Below, piece by piece: positions 50,553 to 59,510 of a DNA stretch of 64,000 bases; the first letter of the stretch is position 1; each line of letters starts with the position of its first letter. Location: the NCBI GenBank assembly GCA_035697485.1, contig DASSCU010000015.1, positions 62,001 through 126,000 of the forward strand, in the 5' to 3' direction. A program made the translations under genes and the position numbers. Under the pieces are notes generated by a model. That model saw nothing but the letters and a program-made list of their open reading frames with translations. It did no database searches and was not told where the DNA came from. Origin of the DNA: Actinomycetota bacterium (lineage in GTDB: Bacteria; Actinomycetota; UBA4738; HRBIN12).

Positions 50553-51608
50553 ATGAGGGGGATGAGGGGGTTCAAGGCGCTGACCCTCGTGTTCGCGATG
50601 GGACTCGTCGCGATGGCCTGCTCCGATGACGGAGGCGGCTCCGAAGGCAGCGAGACCGCAGCGACGGACACGGGCGAGGACGGTGTCATCCGCTTCACGT
50701 TCGCACCGGATCCGGTGTGGGATTACCTGAAGGACTCCGGCATCCGGGAGGAGATGGAGGCCGAGTCGGGCATCCGGATCATCGAGCAGGCGAGCTGGGA
50801 CGAGTTCGGTCTGTACGCGGGCGGCCACGCCGACGTGGTCTCGATCGCGTCGTTCGAGGTGCCACTGCTCGAGGAGGAGACCGGCAACCCGGCGACCGTC
50901 TTCGGCAAGTACAACATCGACCGGAGCATCCTGACGGTCCGCCCTGACTCCGACGCCGAGACGCTCGAGGATCTGAAGGGTGCGAAGATCGCGGTCTGGG
51001 ACACCGTGTCCTCGACGGTGATCTGGGGGATCCTCGCGAACGAGCTCTACGGTCTCGACTTCCGCACCGGAGGGGGGGACTTCGAGCTCGTGCTGACCGA
51101 CCTCACGAACACCGGCGCGCTGCTCGCGAACGGCGAGGTCGACGCGGCGCTCGTGCTGCCCGACTTCAACGTCCCGCCGCTCGTGAACGGCGAGATCGTC
51201 CCGCTGTACGACGGTCGCACCGCGGCGGACCTGTACGCCGAGGAGGTCGTGTCCCAGCCGGACCACGAGGGCCCGATGATCAACATCTTCATGGCTCCCA
51301 CGGACTGGTACGAGGCACACCCCGAGGAGGTCGCGTTCTTCCTCGAGCTGTGGGACCGGGGCATCCAGGAGTGGCAAGCGAACCAGGACACGATCATCGA
51401 GAGCTATCCGCAGCACTTCGCGGTCGAGACCGACGAGGAGATCAAGTTCATGAAGGACTACCTCGCCGAACATGACTGGTTCGTGGAGTCGATCTACCTC
51501 GACGATACGTGGGTGGAGACCGAATCGCAGCTCTTCCCGATGCTGAACGAGGCGGGCCTGTCGGAGAGCTCCGAACCACCGGCGTTCGACGTGGTCGCGG
51601 CGCCGTAA
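50553..51608 (+). CDS. NitT/TauT-type ABC transporter solute-binding lipoprotein (system 2)
   Basis: A 351-aa lipoprotein (lipobox VAMAC, Cys23), paralogous to the binding protein at 43425: IRFTFAPDPVWDYLKDSG, ASWDEFGLYAGGHADVVSIA, FEVPLLEEETG and the C-terminal GIQEWQANQDTIIESYPQHF. The paralogy covers the whole mature protein, but ligand-region residues differ (VLPDFNVPPLVNGE here, CIPEAGFPYWRTGE in system 1), so different substrates are likely. GGAAGGAGG precedes the ATG; a second ATG 9 nt later is possible. Confidence 0.88.
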   Translation: MRGMRGFKALTLVFAMGLVAMACSDDGGGSEGSETAATDTGEDGVIRFTFAPDPVWDYLKDSGIREEMEAESGIRIIEQASWDEFGLYAGGHADVVSIASFEVPLLEEETGNPATVFGKYNIDRSILTVRPDSDAETLEDLKGAKIAVWDTVSSTVIWGILANELYGLDFRTGGGDFELVLTDLTNTGALLANGEVDAALVLPDFNVPPLVNGEIVPLYDGRTAADLYAEEVVSQPDHEGPMINIFMAPTDWYEAHPEEVAFFLELWDRGIQEWQANQDTIIESYPQHFAVETDEEIKFMKDYLAEHDWFVESIYLDDTWVETESQLFPMLNEAGLSESSEPPAFDVVAAP

Positions 51609-51652
51609 CGGGCACCGACCGAACCGAGAGCGAGCGACGGGTGCGCTGAGAG

Positions 51653-52486
51653 GTGGCCGAGTCCACGACCTCTGCCGCAGGGCACGGCCCGCGCGGGAGT
51701 GCGCACCTGTCGCTCGCCGCCCGCCGTCGGATCCGCGGCGTCACCGGTCTGCTCCTCGGCGCCGGCGGGTTTCTGGCGCTCTGGGCGGTTCTTTCGCGGT
51801 TCGTCTTCGGCGAGTTCATCCTGCCGCCGCCGATCGAGATCGGCCGGGAGATGTGGGCGATCGTCGAGTCGGGCGCCTTCGCGACGAACTTCTGGGCGAC
51901 GATCGAGCGCCTGCTCTACGGCTTCGGACTCGCCCTGGCGATCGGCTTCCCCGTCGGGTACCTGATGGGGACGAGCCGGTGGTGGCGCGCCTTCTTCCAC
52001 GACATGGTGATGGTGGCGGGGAGCATCCCGGGGATCACGTACGCCGTGCTCGCCCTCGTCCTGTTCGGCATCTCGATCCTCGGACCCGTCGTCTCGGTGG
52101 CGCTCGTCTCGATGCCGTACATCGCGATCAACGTCGCGGAGGGCCTCGACTCGGTCGACCGCAAACTCGTCACGATGAGCGACGCGTTCGGACGACAGCG
52201 GTCGGCGGTCGTCCGGCACGTGCTCATCCCGACGATCGCCCCCTTCGCGTTCGCGGGGGTGCGGCTGTCTTTCGCGCTCGCATGGAAGGTCGAGCAGCTG
52301 ACCGAGGTCTTCGGCTCGTCGAGCGGCATCGGGTTCCAGATCCGCCGTGAGTTCGAGGACTTCTCGATCCCCGGCACGCTCGCATGGGTGTTCCTGTTCA
52401 TCCTGTTCATGCTGCTCGTCGAGCGCTTCATCCTCGTGCGGCTCGAGCGGTACCTGTTCCGGTGGCGGATCGAGGACCAGGCATGA
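51653..52486 (+). CDS. ABC transporter permease (system 2, first)
   Basis: A 277-aa BPD_transp_1 permease with about six helices (GLLLGAGGFLALWAVLSRFV; AIGFPVGYLMGTSRWWRAFF) and an EAA loop NVAEGLDSVDRKLVTMSDAF. The GTG start is 44 nt after the SBP stop; no strong hairpin separates them, unlike system 1. It overlaps the next permease as ATGA. Confidence 0.9.
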   Translation: MAESTTSAAGHGPRGSAHLSLAARRRIRGVTGLLLGAGGFLALWAVLSRFVFGEFILPPPIEIGREMWAIVESGAFATNFWATIERLLYGFGLALAIGFPVGYLMGTSRWWRAFFHDMVMVAGSIPGITYAVLALVLFGISILGPVVSVALVSMPYIAINVAEGLDSVDRKLVTMSDAFGRQRSAVVRHVLIPTIAPFAFAGVRLSFALAWKVEQLTEVFGSSSGIGFQIRREFEDFSIPGTLAWVFLFILFMLLVERFILVRLERYLFRWRIEDQA

Positions 52487-53376
52487 GCATCGCGGTCGAG
52501 CGGAGTCGGACCACCGGGTCGGGCGGCGGCGCGGCCGACGCCATCCGGCGGTTCATCCTCTCCGAGCGATTCGCGCGCGTGGCGAGCTACCTGTTCCTGC
52601 TGTTGATCTGGTGGCTCGCATCCGTGTACGAGGATCGGTTCCCCGCGCCGCTCGAGACCTTCCAGTTCTTGTGGATCGAGGTGACGGGCGGCTCGCACGG
52701 CGGCATCGTCAGGGGCGAGTTCCTCGAGCACTTCGCCTCGACGCTCCCCCGCTTCGGTCTCGGGATCGCGATCTCGATGGTGCTCGGGATCGCCGTGGGC
52801 GTCCTGATCGGTGGTTCGAAGTGGGCGGAGGCGCTCCTGAAGGACACGCTGCTCGTCCTGCTCGCGCTCCCCGCGATCATCTGGGCGTTCCTCACGCAGA
52901 TGTGGTTCGGACTCGGCGACGACGCGGTCGTGATCACCACGTTCCTCTCCGCGTTCCCGTTCGTCGCGGTGAACGTGGTGCAGGGCATCCAGGCGATCCC
53001 GCGCGAGCTGCGTCGGATGTCGCGGGCGTTCCACGTGCCGCGCATCAAACGCCTGCGACACATGCAGGTCCCGGCCGTCACTGGGTACATCTTCGCGGGG
53101 TTCCGGTTCGCGGTGATCGTCGGGTGGAACGCCGTCCTGCTGTCCGAGTGGTTCTCCTCGAGCGAAGGGGTCGGCTGGCGGAGCCGCTACTGGTACGACG
53201 CGAACCGCTACCGTGGGTTCGTGGCGTGGGTGATCCTGTTCATCGGATTCATCGTCCTGCTCGACCGGCTGGTGCTCGTGCGGCTGCAGCGGCGGGCCTT
53301 CCGCTGGCGTGACGCGCAGCTCACCCCGATCGAGCGTGAGACGGAAGAGATCGACGTGGGCGTCAAGGGCGCGTGA
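52483..53376 (+). CDS. ABC transporter permease (system 2, second)
   Basis: A 297-aa permease with about six helices (YLFLLLIWWLASVYEDRFPA; GIAISMVLGIAVGVLIGG) and an EAA loop NVVQGIQAIPRELRRMSRAF. The ATG at 52483 overlaps the previous stop. The longer open frame is a Pro/Arg-rich shadow. Confidence 0.9.
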   Translation: MSIAVERSRTTGSGGGAADAIRRFILSERFARVASYLFLLLIWWLASVYEDRFPAPLETFQFLWIEVTGGSHGGIVRGEFLEHFASTLPRFGLGIAISMVLGIAVGVLIGGSKWAEALLKDTLLVLLALPAIIWAFLTQMWFGLGDDAVVITTFLSAFPFVAVNVVQGIQAIPRELRRMSRAFHVPRIKRLRHMQVPAVTGYIFAGFRFAVIVGWNAVLLSEWFSSSEGVGWRSRYWYDANRYRGFVAWVILFIGFIVLLDRLVLVRLQRRAFRWRDAQLTPIERETEEIDVGVKGA

Positions 53377-53398
53377 GGCCCGAGGGAGGAGCGAGCGA

Positions 53399-54175
53399 GT
53401 GGCCACGCTGACGGTGGACCATCTGGAGAAGACGTTCCCGGCGATCGAGCGCGGCTCGACATCGACGAGGGCGATCGACGACCTCAGCTTCACGGTGGAG
53501 GGTCACGTGTTCGTCTCGGTCGTGGGGCCGTCGGGATGCGGGAAGAGCACCCTGCTGAACATCCTGTCGGGCGTCGAGACGGCGAGCGCGGGCACGGTCA
53601 CCGTTGCCGAGGGCGACCGGCCTGCGCGGCTCGGGTACGTCTTCCAGGATCCACGGCTCCTCCCATGGCGGACCGTGATGCGGAACATGCTCTACGTGAT
53701 CGATGACACGGGGAGCGAGGCCCGTGCGCGCGCCGAGCGGTACCTCGACATGGTCGGGCTCGACGGCGCCGGCGACAAGTTCCCCGCGCAGCTGTCGGGC
53801 GGCATGCAGCAGCGCGTCGGGATCGCCCGCGCGTTCGCGGTCGAACCCGACCTCCTGCTGATGGACGAGCCGTTCAGCCACCTCGACGCGATCACCGCAC
53901 GCAGCCTGCGCGAGCAGCTCCAGGACATCTGGACGCAGACCAAGAAGACGGTGCTCTTCGTCACGCACGACGTCGCCGAGGCGGTGCAGCTCGCCGACCG
54001 CATCATCGTGCTGGCGCCCGGCGGCCGACTCTACGCCGATGTCGACGTCGACCTGCCGCGACCCCGCAAGGCTTCCGACACGAACGTCGCCACGATGCAG
54101 GCGGAGCTCCTCGGGCGGTTCGAGACGATGCAGGCCGAGACGGCGGCCGCGAAGGCATCGTCGATCGCGAGTTGA
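53399..54175 (+). CDS. ABC transporter ATP-binding protein (system 2)
   Basis: A 258-aa ATPase with Walker A GPSGCGKST, Q loop GYVFQDPRLLPW, signature LSGGMQQR, Walker B LLMDEPFSHLD and VTHDVAEA. The GTG follows GGGAGGAG. It completes the second transporter; the aldehyde dehydrogenase starts 13 nt after its stop. Confidence 0.95.
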   Translation: MATLTVDHLEKTFPAIERGSTSTRAIDDLSFTVEGHVFVSVVGPSGCGKSTLLNILSGVETASAGTVTVAEGDRPARLGYVFQDPRLLPWRTVMRNMLYVIDDTGSEARARAERYLDMVGLDGAGDKFPAQLSGGMQQRVGIARAFAVEPDLLLMDEPFSHLDAITARSLREQLQDIWTQTKKTVLFVTHDVAEAVQLADRIIVLAPGGRLYADVDVDLPRPRKASDTNVATMQAELLGRFETMQAETAAAKASSIAS

Positions 54176-54188
54176 GGAGGACGGGCCA

Positions 54189-55739
54189 ATGGTGGTCGAA
54201 CATGCACGCGAGCCCGCCACGCGCGGGGAAGAGGTCCTCTCGTCGATCGACGTCCCCCGCGAGCTGCTGATCGGCGGGGAATGGGTCGGGGCCGCGTCCG
54301 GCGAGCGGATCCCCGTCACCGACCCGTCGACCGGTCGCCAGGTGGTCGATGTGGCGGGCGCCGGCGAGCACGAGGTCGATGCGGCGGTCGCCGCCGGCCA
54401 GCATGTCTTCGACGGCGGCGCCTGGAGCCGCATGACGCCGGCGGCGCGCGCGCGGGCGGTCAACGTGTTCGCCGACGCGATCGAGGCGCGCATCGACGAC
54501 CTGTACCAGCTCGAGACCCTGTGCAACGGCCGGCCGATCGGCGAGACGAAGGCGCAGCTCGGCCGCCTGCCGGAGTGGTACCGCTACAACGCCGCCCTGC
54601 TGATGGCAGACCGGACCGATGTGATCCAGATGCCTGGCCCCTACCACACGTACACGACGAGGTTTCCCATCGGCGTGGTGGGCATCCTCAGCTCGTTCAA
54701 CCACCCGATGATGATCGGCTCGAAGAGCCTCGCCCCGGCGCTCGCCACCGGGAACAGCGTCGTGCTGAAGCCCTCGGAGCTCACACCGCTCACGAGCCTG
54801 TTGCTCGGACGGATCGCCCTGGAGTCCGGCATCCCCGCCGGGGTGATGAACGTGATCCCAGGCATCGGCGCCGTGGCCGGCGCGCGCCTCGCGTCGCACC
54901 CGAGCGTGGGGAAGGTGACCTTCACGGGCGGCACGGCCGCGGGTCGCGCGGTCGCACGAGCCGCCTCGGAGCACTTCGCGAAGGTGACGGTCGAGCTCGG
55001 CGGCAAGACCCCGGTGATGGTCTTCGACGACGTCGACGTCGAGGAGGCGGCGAAGGGTGTCGCGTTCGGGGCGTTCGTCGCCGCCGGACAGACGTGCATC
55101 TGCGGCAGCCGGCTGTTGGTGCAGCGCACGATCCACGACGAGTTCGTCCGGGCGTTGGTCGAGATCGCACGCTCGATCCGCATCGGCGATCCATTCGATC
55201 CCGCGACGCAACTCGGGCCGCTGATCTCCCAGGCCGCACGCGATCGGGTGCTGGGCTACGTGGAACTCGGCGCGGCGGAAGGCGGTGAGGTGCTGACCGG
55301 TGGAGGCATCCCGGTCGTCGAGGGGCTCGAGGGGGGGTTCTTCGTGGAGCCGACGGTGATCGCCGGGCTCACGAACGACACGCGATGTGCGCGGGAAGAG
55401 ATCTTCGGTCCCGTGGCGGTCGTCGTGCCGTTCGACGACGAGGACGATGCCGTCAGCCAGGCCAACGACTCGCCGTACGGACTCGGGTCGTCGATCTGGA
55501 CCAAGGACGTCGCACGGGCGCTGCGGGTCGCGGAACGATCCTCGCACGGACTCGTCTGGGTGAACGACCACCATCGTCTCGACCCGGCCGCGCCGTGGGG
55601 CGGCGTCCGGGACAGCGGGACCGGCCGGGAGGGCGGCTGGGAGTCGTTCCACGACTTCACGAACATCCGCACGATCACGGTCCGGACCGCTCCCGAAGGC
55701 GTCGACTGGTACGGCGGCGATACCCAGCGCCTCAACTAG
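54189..55739 (+). CDS. NAD(P)-dependent aldehyde dehydrogenase
   Basis: A 516-aa enzyme of the ALDH superfamily that oxidises an aldehyde to the acid. The general base Glu is in VTVELGGKTP, the catalytic Cys in AGQTCICGSR, and the Asn/Lys cofactor site in LSSFNHPMM and VLKPSELTP. The C-terminal EEIFGPVAVVVPF is typical. GAGGAGG precedes the ATG. It belongs to the ABC operon 2, so the aldehyde probably derives from the imported compound. It is convergent with, and overlaps by 8 nt, the flavoprotein gene. Confidence 0.93.
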   Translation: MVVEHAREPATRGEEVLSSIDVPRELLIGGEWVGAASGERIPVTDPSTGRQVVDVAGAGEHEVDAAVAAGQHVFDGGAWSRMTPAARARAVNVFADAIEARIDDLYQLETLCNGRPIGETKAQLGRLPEWYRYNAALLMADRTDVIQMPGPYHTYTTRFPIGVVGILSSFNHPMMIGSKSLAPALATGNSVVLKPSELTPLTSLLLGRIALESGIPAGVMNVIPGIGAVAGARLASHPSVGKVTFTGGTAAGRAVARAASEHFAKVTVELGGKTPVMVFDDVDVEEAAKGVAFGAFVAAGQTCICGSRLLVQRTIHDEFVRALVEIARSIRIGDPFDPATQLGPLISQAARDRVLGYVELGAAEGGEVLTGGGIPVVEGLEGGFFVEPTVIAGLTNDTRCAREEIFGPVAVVVPFDDEDDAVSQANDSPYGLGSSIWTKDVARALRVAERSSHGLVWVNDHHRLDPAAPWGGVRDSGTGREGGWESFHDFTNIRTITVRTAPEGVDWYGGDTQRLN

Positions 55740-56946
55740 CGGGCGGCACGTCGGGGAAGTTGCCGTCCTTCGGCGCGCGGAGTCCGAACGCGACCGTCGG
55801 GTCTCCCGGTTCGAACGATCCCGTGACCTGCGCGCGCTCCCCCACCTCGCGCGTGCGTCGGGTTGCGGCGCGGCCGAGCTCGAGCTGATCCGGTTCCCAC
55901 CTGCGGAGTGCGGCATCGATCTCCCCGTCGGCCTCGCGCAGGGCGTCGGCGAGTGCGCGCGCGTCGGCGGCCGCCTTCGCCGTGCCGGCCGCGACGTGCG
56001 GACGGAGCGCGAAGGCCGCGTCGCCGACGATGCAGACCCGGCCGACCACCATCGACGGCACCTCGATGTCGACGATCACCTGCACGAACGGCTCCTCGGT
56101 CGCACGCACGACATCCCGGAAGGGCGGCGGCAGCACCGTGGCCGCCGACGAGAGCGCTCCCACGTGCTCGGCGCGAGCCGCTCCCGGCGGCAGGGAGAGG
56201 TCGTGGCGGACCCCCTCGCGGTCGGTGAGGAGCGCCACGAGCGGCGGACCCGGGGCGACGTTGCGGTACCAGACCCAGTTCATCGACCGGCCGTCGCGCG
56301 TCTCGGGGTCGGGGATCTCGTACGAGAGGACGTGCGTGCGATCACCGACGTGGTAGGCGAGGACCCCGCCGAGCGCCTCGCGCGCCGACGCGGGCAGCCG
56401 ATCGGTCGCCAGCGTGCCACGCCATCCGACGTAGCCGGCGTACCCGGGTCGGACGTCGGGGAAGAGCAGCGAACGCACGGTCGAGCGGACCCCGTCGGCG
56501 CCGACCACCAGATCGGCGTCTTCCGTCGCCCCGTCGCGGAACGACATCCGCACGCCGTCACCGCGGTCGTCGACGCCGGTCAGTTCCCGGCCCAGGTGGT
56601 ATCGGCCGGGCTCGAGGAAGCCGACGAGCGCGGCGTAGAGCGTGGCGTAGGAGGTGAACCGATAGGCGATCGGCTCCTCGAGCTGCACGTCGCCGGCGGC
56701 CGTCAAGTATCGAAGCACGCGAGCAGAAGAGCTCACCTGCCCGAGGTCGATCAGGCCGTGCTGCTCGAAGTACGCCGTGGTGACGGGGTGCAGGACGATC
56801 CCCGCTCCCCGGCCCTCGAGCGGGGTGGGCGAGCGTTCGAACACCTGGACGTCGCACGAGGCGTCGCGCAGCTGCAGCGCGGTGATCAAGCCGCCGAGCG
56901 AACCGCCGACGACCGCGACCTTCGGCCCGCTCGTGGGCCCCACCAT
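55732..56946 (-). CDS. FAD-dependent aromatic monooxygenase, 2,6-dihydroxypyridine hydroxylase-like
   Basis: A 404-aa class A flavoprotein monooxygenase. The dinucleotide fold is VAVVGGSLGGLITALQL, the DG motif DLVVGADGVRSTVRSLL and the GD motif CIVGDAAFALRPHVAAG. FERSPTPLEGRGAGIVLHP, RFTSYATLYAAL and YAGYVGWRG resemble 2,6-dihydroxypyridine 3-hydroxylase of nicotine degradation. That suggests hydroxylation of an N-heterocyclic or similar ring. It is the last gene of a GntR-led operon, 2 nt after the cupin gene. Confidence 0.82.
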   Translation of the reverse strand: MVGPTSGPKVAVVGGSLGGLITALQLRDASCDVQVFERSPTPLEGRGAGIVLHPVTTAYFEQHGLIDLGQVSSSARVLRYLTAAGDVQLEEPIAYRFTSYATLYAALVGFLEPGRYHLGRELTGVDDRGDGVRMSFRDGATEDADLVVGADGVRSTVRSLLFPDVRPGYAGYVGWRGTLATDRLPASAREALGGVLAYHVGDRTHVLSYEIPDPETRDGRSMNWVWYRNVAPGPPLVALLTDREGVRHDLSLPPGAARAEHVGALSSAATVLPPPFRDVVRATEEPFVQVIVDIEVPSMVVGRVCIVGDAAFALRPHVAAGTAKAAADARALADALREADGEIDAALRRWEPDQLELGRAATRRTREVGERAQVTGSFEPGDPTVAFGLRAPKDGNFPDVPPAS

Positions 56947-56948
56947 GC

Positions 56949-57353
56949 CTAGCCCTTCAGCTCGACCGTGACGAAGCGCAACGTCGTCGCGCCGACGTTC
57001 TCCAGGTCGTGGACGAGCGCGTCCTCGGGGGAATGCACCAGATACTTCGTCTCCCCGAGCTCGTAGTCGCGGACGACGAACCTGCCGTCGGCGAAGCGCT
57101 GCAGCCCTCTCCCCGGTTCCACCACGGTCCAGAAGTAGGTTCGGTCGTGGACGTGAAAGGGGCCGCGCTGACCCGGCTCGAGACGGACCTCGAACACCCG
57201 GATCCGCTCGTTCTCGAACCAGAGCGACGTGCCCAGCTCGTGGTTGTCCGGCGCCGCGGCGAGCTCATCCGCGTACGCGGCGGGATCGAACGAGCTCTCC
57301 CCCGGGTCCGGCACCTCGGCGGGTCCCGTCCCGATCGTGCCCTGTTCCATCAT
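56949..57353 (-). CDS. Cupin-domain protein
   Basis: A 134-aa cupin-like protein: RVFEVRLEPGQRGPFHVHDR supplies His ligands and HSPEDALVHDLENVG the second motif. The N-terminal 40 residues are acidic and variable. ATG with GAGGAACCG upstream. It is placed between RidA and the flavoprotein monooxygenase, so it probably acts in the same pathway. Confidence 0.75.
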   Translation of the reverse strand: MMEQGTIGTGPAEVPDPGESSFDPAAYADELAAAPDNHELGTSLWFENERIRVFEVRLEPGQRGPFHVHDRTYFWTVVEPGRGLQRFADGRFVVRDYELGETKYLVHSPEDALVHDLENVGATTLRFVTVELKG

Positions 57354-57402
57354 CGGTTCCTCCTCTGCGCGTGAGCATCCGTGCGATGTCGCGGCGACCG
57401 GC

Positions 57403-57789
57403 TCATCGTGGCGCCGCGGCGACGAAGTCGATCTCGATCAGCCACCGCGGGTTCGCGAGACCGTTCACGTAGATGAGGGTCGACGCGGGCCGATGCTCGC
57501 CCAGGGCTCGTTCGCGCACCTCCCGGGCGGCCGCATAGTCTTCGCGATGCAGCAGCAGCATCGTGAGCTGCACGATGTGGTCGATGCGCATGTCGGCGTC
57601 GCCGAGGACCGTCTCGATGTTCCGCCAGACGAGCGTGGCCTGTTCCTCGATACCCTCGCCGATCCTGCCCTGTGCGTCGACGCCGACCTGGCCGGCGCCG
57701 AACAGGAACCGCACCGGCTCGTCGAGCTCGATCCCGTGCGAGTAACTCGCGAACGGACCGGCGACACCGTCCGGATCATGGCGCTTCAT
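57403..57789 (-). CDS. RidA-family protein (catabolic operon)
   Basis: A 128-aa RidA/YjgF protein (FLFGAGQVGVDAQGRIGEG; STLIYVNGLANPRWLIEIDF). It is shorter and more divergent than the copy at 2565. In ring-degradation operons such proteins often deaminate an enamine or aminoacrylate intermediate. It sits between the Gfo/Idh dehydrogenase (10 nt upstream) and a cupin. Confidence 0.8.
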   Translation of the reverse strand: MKRHDPDGVAGPFASYSHGIELDEPVRFLFGAGQVGVDAQGRIGEGIEEQATLVWRNIETVLGDADMRIDHIVQLTMLLLHREDYAAAREVRERALGEHRPASTLIYVNGLANPRWLIEIDFVAAAPR

Positions 57790-57799
57790 ACGATCCCCT

Positions 57800-58813
57800 T
57801 CACGGGATCGCCCGCAGGTCGTCGAGCTCGACCGCGCACCCTGAGGAGGCGCTGCGCACGATGCCCTCGAGGACGGCGGCGACCTCGAGCCCGGCCGGAC
57901 CGCCCGTCTCCGGTACGTCACCGTCGGTGATGCAGCGAGCGAACTCCGCGATCTCGTCCGTGATGGTGTCGAGGGTCTCGACCGGCTGCTCGGTCCGCGA
58001 CGGTTCCCCTCGGGCCTGCACGAACAGCCGCGTGCCGTCCTCTTCGTTCCAGACCGCCCGCTCGGTGCCGAACACGGCGACGGTGTTCATCGCCGGCGTG
58101 AAGTACGACGTGCTGATCGTGCCGAGCTGGCCCGAGGCGTACTCGATCATCACGGTGGTCGCCTCGTCGAGGGGCGTCATCGCGGCGATCCGCGCCGTGA
58201 AGGCCGCGACCCGCGACGCCCGGCCGACCCATGCGGCGAACGTGTCGACGGTATGGACCCCGAGCGCCGTCATGCTGCCGGCGGGGCATTCAGCCGGGTC
58301 GCTCCGCCAGGCCGGCAGATCGGGCTTGTGGCCGCCGGGCACCGAGTACGTGCCCTCGAGATGCAGGACCGTGCCGAGTTCCCCCCGCTCGATCATCGAG
58401 GCGATCGCTCGATTGGCCGGCTGCCGCCGGCGATTGTGTCCCACCTGAAGCACGACGCCCGCCGCCGCGGTGGCGGCGACCGCCCGCTCGGCATCGGCGA
58501 CCGTCAGCGCGAGGGGCTTCTCGACGAAGACATGCTTCCCGGCGTCGGCAGCTCGCTCGATCATGTCGGCGTGGGTCGAATGCGGGGTCGCGAGCATGAC
58601 CGCGTCGACGTCCGGGGCCCCGAGCAGCGCCTCGTCGCTCTCTGCCTCGCGACAGCCGTGCGCGCGTGCGAACGTGGCCCGCGCCTCGGGTGAGCGTGCG
58701 AAGCAGGCGACCACCTCGGCCACGCCGGTCGCGCGGGCGCTCTCGGCCAGCACGCCGCCGAACCATCCGAGGCCGACGACGCCCAGGCGCACGGGCGCAG
58801 ATGCCGCGGTCAA
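57800..58813 (-). CDS. Gfo/Idh/MocA-family oxidoreductase
   Basis: A 337-aa NAD(P)-dependent dehydrogenase. The Rossmann loop is LGVVGLGWFGGVLAESA, the conserved EKPLALT motif supplies the catalytic lysine, and the C-terminal domain is a standard alpha/beta sheet. The start is TTG overlapping the GntR stop (TTGA). The substrate in this family is usually a sugar or polyol; here it is unknown. Confidence 0.88.
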   Translation of the reverse strand: MTAASAPVRLGVVGLGWFGGVLAESARATGVAEVVACFARSPEARATFARAHGCREAESDEALLGAPDVDAVMLATPHSTHADMIERAADAGKHVFVEKPLALTVADAERAVAATAAAGVVLQVGHNRRRQPANRAIASMIERGELGTVLHLEGTYSVPGGHKPDLPAWRSDPAECPAGSMTALGVHTVDTFAAWVGRASRVAAFTARIAAMTPLDEATTVMIEYASGQLGTISTSYFTPAMNTVAVFGTERAVWNEEDGTRLFVQARGEPSRTEQPVETLDTITDEIAEFARCITDGDVPETGGPAGLEVAAVLEGIVRSASSGCAVELDDLRAIP

Positions 58814-59484
58814 CGAACCGGCCGCTCGGCGTGTTCGGTCATCTCGATCGGCATCCCGACGTGTTCCACCATCACCTGCACCGCCCGGTCGATGTCGCGG
58901 GCGCGGACCGCCTCCACGAGCGCGGCGTGCCCAGCGTCGGCCAGGCGGCGCATCTCCGGATGCGTGCGCTGGGCCTGCGCCACGTACACCGCGACGGACT
59001 CCTCGAGCCCCTTCATGATCGCGGTCAGCCGTGCGTTGCCGGTGGCCTCGTGGAACACGAGATGGAACGCCCGGTTCAGCTCGACCCAGTCACCGACGTC
59101 GCGTTCCTTCGACATGCGTTGCAGCAGGCGCTCCGCCTCGCGGATCTGAGCCTCGTCGATCCGCTCGATCACGAGCCTCATCGCGAGCGGCTCCAGCTGA
59201 CGACGGATCTGCCCGATCTCGTCCATGTCGTCCCAGTTGAGCTCGCGCACGACACCGCCGCGATGGCGATCGAGGGTGATGAGGCCCTCGGTGGCCAGAT
59301 CGCGGAGGGCCTCTCGCACCGGCGTCGTGCTGACGTGGAGCATCTCGGCGAGGTCGGCCTGGATCAGCCGCTCCCCGCCCGAAAGATCGCCGCGCAGGAT
59401 CGCGCGTCGGAGCCGTTCACGAACGAATTCGTGGGCGGTATGCCGCTCCAGGTCCTCACCAGCATCTACCCACGTGCTCGTCAT
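58810..59484 (-). CDS. GntR-family (FCD) transcriptional regulator
   Basis: A 224-aa regulator. The N-terminal winged helix (ADLAEMLHVSTTPVREALRD) is followed by an all-helical FCD ligand domain with metal-type residues (FHEATGN, GHAALVEAVRARD). The ATG at 59484 is 26 nt from the divergent M24 gene, and that gap contains TGTAGGATACA, a perfect palindrome fit for a GntR operator. It heads the minus-strand operon and probably represses both directions until the inducer binds. Confidence 0.92.
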   Translation of the reverse strand: MTSTWVDAGEDLERHTAHEFVRERLRRAILRGDLSGGERLIQADLAEMLHVSTTPVREALRDLATEGLITLDRHRGGVVRELNWDDMDEIGQIRRQLEPLAMRLVIERIDEAQIREAERLLQRMSKERDVGDWVELNRAFHLVFHEATGNARLTAIMKGLEESVAVYVAQAQRTHPEMRRLADAGHAALVEAVRARDIDRAVQVMVEHVGMPIEMTEHAERPVR

Positions 59485-59493
59485 CAGACAAGA

Positions 59494-59504
59494 TGTAGGA
59501 TACA
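59494..59504. promoter_or_regulatory. Probable GntR operator TGTA-GGA-TACA
   Basis: A perfect inverted repeat TGTA/TACA with a 3-nt centre, in the 26-nt gap between the divergent gntR and M24 genes. It overlaps a TAGGAT -10 (plus strand, 59496-59501, 9 nt before the M24 ATG) and TATCCT on the minus strand (12 nt before the gntR ATG), so a bound repressor would block both. Confidence 0.65.
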
Positions 59505-59510
59505 GGACCC

